From: Pseudomonadota bacterium
GTDB lineage: Bacteria; Pseudomonadota; Alphaproteobacteria; UBA9655
Length of the DNA stretch: 45,689 bases
Direction of reading: 5' to 3'
Assembly (NCBI GenBank): GCA_018242065.1
Contig: JAFECQ010000013.1
Coordinates: 1-45,689 of the forward strand
Shown: piece by piece, positions 1-6,957 of the stretch
Layout: each line of letters starts with the position of its first letter
How positions within the stretch are numbered: position 1 is the stretch's first letter
Notes under the pieces: model-generated
What the model was told of the DNA's origin: nothing
The model's database searches: none
What the model saw: only the letters and a program-made list of their open reading frames with translations
Position numbers and translations under genes: made by a program

Positions 1-1
1 G

Positions 2-1096
2 AGCGACATTTATGCAGGCGTTGTCCATATGGGCGTGGATATGGCGATTCCGACGGATGGGCTGGGTATTGGACTTACGGCATTGCCTGTGGTGGGACCT
101 GGGTTGAGGGGAACGCGTGCCGCCGTTCAAATAGGTAAACAGTTTGTGAGTGGTGTTGAACGGGGACTGGGTCGTGTTCTTAAAGTTGGAGCGGAGGCAT
201 TAGGGGAGAGTGAAGAAGCTCTGCAAAGACTTGTTCAGAAGTTTCCGTCCCTTTCAAGAGGAGGATTGGAGGTTTCATATGCAGGTGAGTTTAGCCGTGC
301 AACGGCTTCGTCTTTAGCCAGGGAGGAAGCGACTTTTGCATCAAAACCGCTTGTATCGCGCTCAGCAGCGCCGCCACCAAGTGCAGAAGCGCTGGAGAGT
401 ATGGAGTTCGCAAGTCTCAAGGTAAAATCCCCTCCCTCTGCCCGTGAGATTGGGAGGCGCTATGATGCCGAGCGTCGTGCGGCACGGAAGGCAGCGTTTC
501 TTGAATCGGCTAAATCGACAGTGCCTATGGATGTCAAATTGTCAAAGCTACCATCAGCGCCACCGCCACCTTCGGCAGTCCCGACTCCGGCTCCGCCACC
601 AAGCGCAGCAGCTCAACGATTTGAAGGGGTTGGGTATGGGGCGAGAGAAATCGTTCTTGGAGCAGAAAAGTCTCCTATTGATGCGGGTATTAAGTGGAAA
701 AAAGGCATTCAAGAACAAGGGATGCCATGGGAAGATCATGTAGGAGCAGCTTTGCCTCCAGGATCTCGCTTGCCTAAAAATTATAAAACGTTTGATCATC
801 GGAATCGTATAACGCGAGAAGCCATAAGTGCAAAAACTCTCGATACCAATACTCTTTCAAGGATTACGGATCCTAAAAAAGTCTATTATTCTTTAAAGAA
901 AAGCATTGATGCGGCTGAAAGGTTCATAGAATATAAATTAGATAAGGTAACCTTAGCTTCTCAGGATATATCCTCACGGGTTGTTGAAGTGGCTGTTCCA
1001 ACGAGCACCACACCAGCTCAATGGGAGCAAATTTTAAGAGCTGTTGAATATGCTAAAGTAAAAGGTGTAATTCTTAAGATAACGGAGACTCTGTAA
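2..1096 (+). CDS. C-terminal part of a CdiA/filamentous-hemagglutinin-type polymorphic toxin (5' end outside the window)
   Basis: The reading frame is open to the left edge, so the ATG at 29 is probably internal and the gene starts upstream. From that ATG, residues 1-75 are a Gly/Ala-rich pretoxin segment. Residues 110-205 are a low-complexity linker with repeated PPPSA motifs and a charged stretch (GRRYDAERRAA). The last 140-150 residues form a globular tip with a W-K-K-G-I-x-x-Q-G-x-P-W-E motif, F-D-H-R-N and S-A-K-T-L-D-T. The E..D..(S)AK arrangement suggests a PD-(D/E)XK-like nuclease of the kind found as CdiA-CT tips. The exact family is not certain. An immunity gene starts 1 nt after the stop. 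The same linker recurs at 3782-3972 before a different tip, which is the main support for the polymorphic-toxin reading. In such systems the tip is delivered into neighbouring cells; the transporter gene (cdiB) would lie outside this window. Confidence 0.75.
   Translation, partial: SDIYAGVVHMGVDMAIPTDGLGIGLTALPVVGPGLRGTRAAVQIGKQFVSGVERGLGRVLKVGAEALGESEEALQRLVQKFPSLSRGGLEVSYAGEFSRATASSLAREEATFASKPLVSRSAAPPPSAEALESMEFASLKVKSPPSAREIGRRYDAERRAARKAAFLESAKSTVPMDVKLSKLPSAPPPPSAVPTPAPPPSAAAQRFEGVGYGAREIVLGAEKSPIDAGIKWKKGIQEQGMPWEDHVGAALPPGSRLPKNYKTFDHRNRITREAISAKTLDTNTLSRITDPKKVYYSLKKSIDAAERFIEYKLDKVTLASQDISSRVVEVAVPTSTTPAQWEQILRAVEYAKVKGVILKITETL
418..641 (+). repeat. Pretoxin linker repeat, copy 1 (ends in a 28-bp exact repeat at 614-641)
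   Basis: Encodes KVK(S/A)PPSAR(E/D)IGRRYDAERRAA...FLESAK, a PPPSA stretch and RFEGVGYG. The copy at 3782-3972 encodes nearly the same peptide. The last 28 bp (614-641 and 3945-3972) are identical, and immediately after them the two proteins become unrelated. This is the expected position of a toxin-tip exchange junction. Confidence 0.85.
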
Positions 1097-1097
1097 A

Positions 1098-1622
1098 ATG
1101 AATACGTCCAATTCTGTGCCTAACGCACGAGCTTTATGGAAACCACAAGCAGGTGCTTCTGATAATGGAGATTTTATCAGTGTTGAGACATACTCAAGTT
1201 ACAGTCTTGCGATAGGAGATCCGACAGTAACAGAATATCTTTTAAGTCCAGAGGCTTCAGATGAAGAACTTGGTTGTGCTGTTTTAGGTTCATTGAGGCA
1301 AAGTCGTTTTTTATCCTTTGAAGAAGAAGGTTATTTACTAGAAAATGCGACATCAAACTATAAATTGTGGGTTGAAAAACTCATGACGACTTATGGCTAC
1401 AAAACTAAGCGGGCTTTATTTAAGAATATGAAAAGTTGTGGTGTTGAATGTAAAGATAATATAATTACCATCCGCCCAAGTAATCACGAGAAGTTAGAAG
1501 GTTGGAGTGGAGATGGCATTAGTCAAGAAGATTACGTCAAAGTTCCATCCGATAGTCCTCCAGCAGAAATAGGAAGAGCCTTACGTCTTGCATTCAGTCG
1601 TTGTATAGGTCTAGGATCGTAA
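1098..1622 (+). CDS. Probable CDI immunity protein (CdiI) for the upstream toxin tip
   Basis: A 174-residue soluble protein with no signal peptide. It starts with ATG 1 nt after the toxin stop, with an ACGGAG ribosome-binding site inside the end of the toxin gene. The segment LGCAVLGSLRQSRFLSFEEE resembles the L-G-x-A-V-L-x-x-L-x-x-S-R pattern that I associate with CdiI/DUF1436-type immunity proteins, but I could not test this. Position directly after a toxin tip is the stronger argument. Its expected role is to bind and neutralise the cognate tip in the cytoplasm of sister cells. Its TAA stop at 1620-1622 is followed in the same frame by an open hemagglutinin-like sequence, an unusual arrangement discussed as a finding. 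Confidence 0.65.
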   Translation: MNTSNSVPNARALWKPQAGASDNGDFISVETYSSYSLAIGDPTVTEYLLSPEASDEELGCAVLGSLRQSRFLSFEEEGYLLENATSNYKLWVEKLMTTYGYKTKRALFKNMKSCGVECKDNIITIRPSNHEKLEGWSGDGISQEDYVKVPSDSPPAEIGRALRLAFSRCIGLGS

Positions 1623-1793
1623 ACCCGAGTAAACGGAGTCTTTTGGAGAGCTGAACTTGCCAAGATTCTAGCCAAGGGGGGATTTCATATTCAAGCGGCC
1701 AAAGGGATTGAGGTTGAGGTTCGTGCCTCCAAGGACGTATCGGCCTATTTAGATCGACTTGAATCTCGTCCTGAAACATCTTGGATTAAGGTT

Positions 1794-4442
1794 GTGCGCC
1801 AGATTCCCGGTGTTAAATGGCATGAGATTGCAGAAGAGCACAAGAAATGGAACAAGAAATCCCAAGGACTCACCCCAGCGGCATCGGTTGTGGTGGCGCT
1901 TGCAATTGGTGTTGCGATAGGGTGCTCTGGGGCGGGATTAGCTGTTGCAGGATTGTTTGAGAGTGCCACGGCTAGTGCAACTATTGGAGCGATGGCGAAG
2001 GGAGGGTTTATAGCCCTTGCGTCCCAAGCGGGGGTGTTTCTGATCAACAACAAAGGAGACATTGGAAAAACTTTTGCGGATTTAGGCAAGACAGAGAGTT
2101 TGGAATCCCTTGCGATTGGTATGATGACGGCAGGCCTTCTTGAGGGATTGACGGAGCCCTTGTCTCTTCCGGCCCAACCCACCAGTGTTGTTGAACATCT
2201 ACACGTGAATGCGGTGCAGACAGGTGTGAGTACGTCTCTTTCTGTGCCGTTGAGTGGGAGTGATATGACTGAATCTCTCACGGACGGTGTTCTTGCAACA
2301 GCCATTAATACGGTAAGTGGGTATGCGTCTACCAAGATAGGTCAAGCGCGTGTGGGAGAGATTGGCGAGAGGGGCGGGAAGCGCGTTCTTGTCTCAGGTG
2401 GTCTTGATGGATTCACGCACAAGTTGCTTCATGCGGTGAATGGGGCGGCCTTGGGGATTGCAGTGTCTCGCGGGAAGGATGTAGTTGGAAGTGCAGCGGC
2501 CGGAGCTATAGGAGCGGTTGGAGCCGAGCTGCTGGGCGAGTATTTGATGGAGGATGTGATTGGCAAGGGCCATGAGCCAGCTGTGCTGCGCGAGAAACTT
2601 CAGCAGCGTGCGGATATGGCGAAGCTTGCGGCAACCACCTCGACCCTTCTCACAGGTCATGATCCAGCGATAGCCTCAAGTGCTGCGGAAGTTGCGGTGA
2701 GGCATAATGCAGCTCCCTCTGCCTTAAAACGTGCCTTTGTTCAAGAGAGAGGAACACCTCTTTATGCAGCAGATATGGAAGAAGATGACGAAAGAGATCT
2801 TTCAAAGTTTGAGTCTAGAACGGGGCTTTCTCACCCCTCAAGAGGAAAGACTCTTGCGTCTCTCTCAAGAGAAGAGCCAACGCATGCACCACCTCTTATG
2901 TCCCATGGTCATCCTGCGACAGCCCCGCCAAGTTCTCTTGCGCATAGAAAGCCTACCTTTGCGGAGAAAATAGGGAGATCCTCTGCAAAGATCACCCCAC
3001 AACCGTTAACCTATCGGGCCGAGAAGAAACAACCTTCCGTTTCTTCTTCTAAAGCGAAATCAGAATTCTCAAAAGCGCATAGTTCTTCTAACCCCCCTCA
3101 ATTGAGAAGAGAAAGTGCTTCCCCACACGCGTCTGTAGGCGTTTTAGAAAAATCTAACCCAGAGGAGAGAGGAAGATTAAGTACCAGAAGCTTTGCTCAA
3201 ACGATTAAGCGAAGTGAATCGCCTCCGCCTCTTGATACGCTATTTAGGGAAGGAGAATCTCTGATTCATGAAGGTGCTCAAAGTGTAGCGGAGTTTGTTC
3301 ATCCTGTTGTTGCCCCTGTTATGACTGAAGTCGTCGAGACGAAGTCTGCTGGGGGAAGGGTACTCCGAGGAGCTTTCATCTCTCCACATGAGATAAAGTC
3401 TGAGGATATGTTACGTACCACTGCGCTGGTGGGAGCTGAGATTGTTCCAGGTTTGAGAGGAGCGAGGGCAATCATTCAAGTGAATGAGATGATCTCGGAT
3501 TTGATAGAGGAATCGGCAAACTTTTTAAGGACGCACGTTCGTCGAGAGGTTCGTGAGACGACCGGTAGTCAATGGGTGGGTCAATATGCGGGTGATCTAG
3601 CATATTTAGGAGCGCTTGTAGTCAATCCATTCAAAGCGCCGCCTGGTGTAAGTAAAGTAGGAAGTTTAATTGGGAAAACAACAACAGTCGTTGAAAGGAA
3701 AGTCGCATCAGCAGTTGTTCATAAGGTTGAACAAGAAGTTTCTTTAACCGCGCATGAGCTTGAGGTTTTAAAAGGGCAGTCTAAGGTAAAAGCGCCTCCC
3801 TCCGCTCGCGACATCGGTAGGCGCTATGATGCAGAGCGTCGTGCGGCGGCACGAAAGGCAGAGTTCCTTGAATCGGCTAAAGCTGCAAAGCCTAAACCAA
3901 CGAGCGTGACTTCGTCAGCTCCGCCGCCAAGCGCAGCTGCGACGCAACGATTTGAAGGGGTTGGGTATGGGGTTGACTCTGGGTTTTATCATTCGCATTC
4001 GTTTAAAGAGAGCCTTGAAATACAATATCCTGGTAGAGTAAGTTCTACGACTGTTCCTCAACCTAATGCTAAGAATGTTAAATTCGCTGGGCAACGGCAT
4101 CCTGTGAGTGGCATTGTCTTTGATCTAAAAGGCTATCCTATTTTTGATGATGTTGCTAAGTTTGATACAAGAATTTCTGGAGACGTTTCAATTCTGAAAA
4201 ACGAACGTCTTCATATGAGAACAGCCACAAAAAATCTGCGTGCGGAGATTATCGCAGGCAGAATAGATAAAACTCAATTTACTAAATATCAATTAGAAGA
4301 CATTATGGCAGGAAGAGATAGAATATCTGGATTTACGTGGCATCATCATCAAGATATAGGTAGAATGCAATTAATTCTTCGAAAAACACATATGAATACA
4401 GGTCATGTAGGCGGTATGGAGATGTGGTTTTTGACTCAATAA
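1794..4442 (+). CDS. Displaced CdiA C-terminal fragment (DUF637-like hemagglutinin region) with a WHH nuclease tip
   Basis: The frame is open from 1623, and 1623-1793 is clearly coding in style (GVFWRAELAKILAKGGFHIQ...), but it has no ATG. GTG at 1794 is the first usable start and has no convincing ribosome-binding site. The first 250 residues match my memory of DUF637-type filamentous hemagglutinin sequence (VKWHEIAEEHKKW, KSQGLTPAA, INNKGDIGKT). A Ser/Pro-rich middle and the shared PPPSA linker (about residues 660-727) follow. The last 150 residues end in TWHHHQDIGRMQL and HTGHVGG-like sequence (Trp849, His850-852), the signature of the WHH branch of HNH/EndoVII nucleases. A SUKH immunity gene follows. 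Lack of a start and of the large N-terminal exoprotein region makes this look like an orphan cdiA-CT module that is silent unless recombined into the main cdiA, as known in other CDI loci. Expression is undetermined. Confidence 0.75.
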   Translation: MRQIPGVKWHEIAEEHKKWNKKSQGLTPAASVVVALAIGVAIGCSGAGLAVAGLFESATASATIGAMAKGGFIALASQAGVFLINNKGDIGKTFADLGKTESLESLAIGMMTAGLLEGLTEPLSLPAQPTSVVEHLHVNAVQTGVSTSLSVPLSGSDMTESLTDGVLATAINTVSGYASTKIGQARVGEIGERGGKRVLVSGGLDGFTHKLLHAVNGAALGIAVSRGKDVVGSAAAGAIGAVGAELLGEYLMEDVIGKGHEPAVLREKLQQRADMAKLAATTSTLLTGHDPAIASSAAEVAVRHNAAPSALKRAFVQERGTPLYAADMEEDDERDLSKFESRTGLSHPSRGKTLASLSREEPTHAPPLMSHGHPATAPPSSLAHRKPTFAEKIGRSSAKITPQPLTYRAEKKQPSVSSSKAKSEFSKAHSSSNPPQLRRESASPHASVGVLEKSNPEERGRLSTRSFAQTIKRSESPPPLDTLFREGESLIHEGAQSVAEFVHPVVAPVMTEVVETKSAGGRVLRGAFISPHEIKSEDMLRTTALVGAEIVPGLRGARAIIQVNEMISDLIEESANFLRTHVRREVRETTGSQWVGQYAGDLAYLGALVVNPFKAPPGVSKVGSLIGKTTTVVERKVASAVVHKVEQEVSLTAHELEVLKGQSKVKAPPSARDIGRRYDAERRAAARKAEFLESAKAAKPKPTSVTSSAPPPSAAATQRFEGVGYGVDSGFYHSHSFKESLEIQYPGRVSSTTVPQPNAKNVKFAGQRHPVSGIVFDLKGYPIFDDVAKFDTRISGDVSILKNERLHMRTATKNLRAEIIAGRIDKTQFTKYQLEDIMAGRDRISGFTWHHHQDIGRMQLILRKTHMNTGHVGGMEMWFLTQ
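3782..3972 (+). repeat. Pretoxin linker repeat, copy 2
   Basis: Second copy of the linker at 418-641. It is shorter by a PPPSA unit and has one extra Ala codon in the RRAAARK stretch. The final 28 bp (3945-3972) are identical to 614-641. The WHH-bearing tip begins directly downstream. Confidence 0.85.
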
Positions 4443-4453
4443 GGAACAGTTTT

Positions 4454-4921
4454 ATGCGCTTATCTAATATAAAATGGTATAGATGTGGAAAAGCTGCTAC
4501 GGAAAAGGGAGTTTCCAATATAGAGAGTAAAATTCAAATTAAATTACCACGTTTATATTATGATATAATGATGATTTGTGATGCTGGAGTTCCTCTTAAA
4601 ACGGATTTTGAATATGATGATAAATCGCATGAATGTATGATGCCTCAGGCCATCGGATGTTTTTTAGGTTTAGAAGATCCAGAATATAACATTGGTGATG
4701 TATTTAAAAACCCTCCTGAATTTTTCCCAGAAGGGCTTGTTGCTTTTGCAGAAACTGGGGGAGGTGATTATATCTGTTTTGATTATCGAGAAGGAAAAGA
4801 TAATATCGATCCGCCTATTGTTTATTGGAATCATGAAGCGGATGTTGGTAAAGACGTTTCCTTTGTAGCAAATAATTTTGAAGAATTTCTGGGAATGCTA
4901 CGCGAGCCGGAGGATGAGTAG
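4454..4921 (+). CDS. SUKH (SMI1/KNR4) family immunity protein
   Basis: A 155-residue acidic cytoplasmic protein. I chose ATG 4454 because AAGGAA lies 7 nt upstream; the frame also opens at GTG 4424, inside the toxin gene. Visible SUKH hallmarks are an early I-x-x-x-E-x-x-I-x-I-K-L-P-x-x-Y segment, a central stretch ending FFPEGLVAFAETGGGDYICFDY (the conserved G-D-x-x-x-x-D core) and a C-terminal FVANNFEEFLGML helix. SUKH proteins are widespread immunity proteins for nuclease toxins, including WHH/HNH tips, so pairing with the gene that ends 11 nt upstream is natural. It may protect against toxin delivered by neighbours even if the adjacent tip is silent. Base composition is more AT-rich than the upstream hemagglutinin part, as is usual for tip/immunity cassettes. 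Confidence 0.85.
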   Translation: MRLSNIKWYRCGKAATEKGVSNIESKIQIKLPRLYYDIMMICDAGVPLKTDFEYDDKSHECMMPQAIGCFLGLEDPEYNIGDVFKNPPEFFPEGLVAFAETGGGDYICFDYREGKDNIDPPIVYWNHEADVGKDVSFVANNFEEFLGMLREPEDE

Positions 4922-4953
4922 TTCGCTGTTCTAATGATACATCTTAGGAAGAT

Positions 4954-6957
4954 TTATTTTATAACTTGATAAGGTTTTACATGTTCTTTTACCCATGCAA
5001 CTTGATCATTCATCGCGTCATAGATGGCTGGAGATGAGTACTGGAAACCGTGTTCCTGTCCTCTATATAAGATTCCTTTATACGGCACTTTTAATCTTCT
5101 CAAGGCATAGGAAAGTTCAAAAGTGTTGGCAACTGGAACACGTGTATCATTTTCTCCTTGTTGAATGAGGACAGGTGTTTTGGTATTTTTAATAGTCATC
5201 AGAGGAGACATCTTAAACCAGTCTTTCAAATCTCTACCCATATGTCGAATCTCAAACACTGAATTATCTGCGACTGCTGTGTTTGTATACCAATCGATTG
5301 GTCCGGCTCCTACAATCGCTGCTTTAAACCTTTGATCATGGGTTATTGCCCACGCACTCAAAAATCCGCCATAACTCCATCCACCAATCACAATTCGATC
5401 AGGATCAACAATTCCCTTTTTAATCAGGTCATCTATTCCATAAAGAATGTCTTTAAAATCTCCTCCGCCAAAATCTTTATAAGACATGTTTACAAAATTA
5501 GCTTCATATCCCTTGCTTCCTCGGTAATTTGGTAGGAAAATAGCATAACCTTCACTTGCCAAAACGGCCGGAGAAAATGGTCCTAAAGACGTTTCTCCTA
5601 GAAAATCTTTACTCGCCACACCTGCAGGCCCTCCATGTATCCATACAATAAGAGGCGTTTTTGTTCCTTTTTTAAATTCTGGAGGATAGGTGAAAGTTCC
5701 TTCAATTTCGAGCCCATCAAATGACTTCCACTTAATGATTTCAGATTTTAGTGACTTAAGTGATGGCACATTTTGTAGATGTGTAATTTGGTGAGGTTGA
5801 AAAGAAGAAAGAGGTGTAAAATAGGCTTCTTGAGGAGTTGTCATATTTGAATAGAGAAACCCTAAGTATTTATTGTTGTGACTTAAGCTGAATCCATTTA
5901 CAAGCCCTTCTAAGCCTTTGTTAAGGATGATGTCTTGAGTACCATCAAGGCTCACTTGATGAATATTAATTTTTGTTTCGTCATAGTTGTTATAAAGTAA
6001 AAATTTACTATCTTCGGTCCATCCTACAAGATTTATTAAGTTAGATGTATTTCTGTTAATACATTGATTTTCTTTTGTTTTAAGGTTGAAAGTGCAGATC
6101 TTTACATCCTCTTCAAGCTTTTGATCTATATTTTCATTAACACCGAGACCAGAAGTCTTTACATAGGCCACATACTCTTGATCAGGCGAAAATATAGGGC
6201 CTATGAGAGCCGTTTTTTCTGATAAGAGTTCTACAATTTCTTTTGTGTTAACATCAATCATGGCTAAAGTAGAGTTCGTTCCCCCTCGCCAATCTTTATT
6301 ATCAACTGAAAAAACAAGATAGCGACTATCAGGAGACCAGGAAAACATAGGATCCATCATTTGAGAAACATTTAATGTGTCTGGTGTTAAAGCCTCAACT
6401 TTAGGGTTCTCAAACTTCTTATCTTGAAAACTGAGAAGATAGATTTGCCCATAGATTTGAGATTGTTTTGAATCTGAAACATTTTTCTGTAGACGCGATG
6501 CAGGAATGGCAATTTTTTCTCCATCGGGGGATAGTGTAACACCCGCTCCAGCAAAACTAGATTCATAAATTTTTTTAGCTTTACCGCCATTTGAAGGTCT
6601 TAGCCAAATAGCTCCTTTCTCTACACTTCCTGTACTATAGATGAGCCATTTCCCATCATAAGACCAGTCAAATCCTAAAACCGAATTATGTTCATCAACA
6701 GGGGTTAATTGGCCGGTTTTATTTGAAACAATATAGGTATTGATCCATCGCTTAACATTGTATGGATTTTTATCAGGTGCGAATGGCTCTAAAACACGAA
6801 TGAACGTATTCTCTCCATCAGGAGACACTTGTACATTGGTAAATTGTTTAATAAGAAGAGTATCGAAAGGCGTCCACAATTGCTTTTCAGAAGCATGTAA
6901 TTGAGTACCTACAGTCAATGAAAACAAAGTCGCTATGATTGAGTGCACAATTTTCAT
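4954..6957 (-). CDS. Secreted S9-family prolyl-oligopeptidase-like peptidase (active)
   Basis: Predicted 667-residue exported serine peptidase. I set the start at ATG 6957, giving MKIVHSIIATLFSLTVG...LHA, a clear signal peptide. Upstream in-frame residues do not look like a protein start. Residues about 30-400 contain WD40/PD40-like propeller blades (SPDGEKIAIP, SWSPDSRYLVFS, FSPDQEYVAYV). Residues about 410-667 form the alpha/beta-hydrolase domain: HGGP oxyanion region, GGWSYGGF with Ser528, GENDTRVP with Asp604 and GQEHGF with His636. All triad residues are present. It probably degrades oligopeptides in the periplasm or outside the cell. Its start codon overlaps the stop of the upstream paralogue (ATGA at 6954-6957), so the two are translated as a coupled pair. 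Confidence 0.9.
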   Translation of the reverse strand: MKIVHSIIATLFSLTVGTQLHASEKQLWTPFDTLLIKQFTNVQVSPDGENTFIRVLEPFAPDKNPYNVKRWINTYIVSNKTGQLTPVDEHNSVLGFDWSYDGKWLIYSTGSVEKGAIWLRPSNGGKAKKIYESSFAGAGVTLSPDGEKIAIPASRLQKNVSDSKQSQIYGQIYLLSFQDKKFENPKVEALTPDTLNVSQMMDPMFSWSPDSRYLVFSVDNKDWRGGTNSTLAMIDVNTKEIVELLSEKTALIGPIFSPDQEYVAYVKTSGLGVNENIDQKLEEDVKICTFNLKTKENQCINRNTSNLINLVGWTEDSKFLLYNNYDETKINIHQVSLDGTQDIILNKGLEGLVNGFSLSHNNKYLGFLYSNMTTPQEAYFTPLSSFQPHQITHLQNVPSLKSLKSEIIKWKSFDGLEIEGTFTYPPEFKKGTKTPLIVWIHGGPAGVASKDFLGETSLGPFSPAVLASEGYAIFLPNYRGSKGYEANFVNMSYKDFGGGDFKDILYGIDDLIKKGIVDPDRIVIGGWSYGGFLSAWAITHDQRFKAAIVGAGPIDWYTNTAVADNSVFEIRHMGRDLKDWFKMSPLMTIKNTKTPVLIQQGENDTRVPVANTFELSYALRRLKVPYKGILYRGQEHGFQYSSPAIYDAMNDQVAWVKEHVKPYQVIK

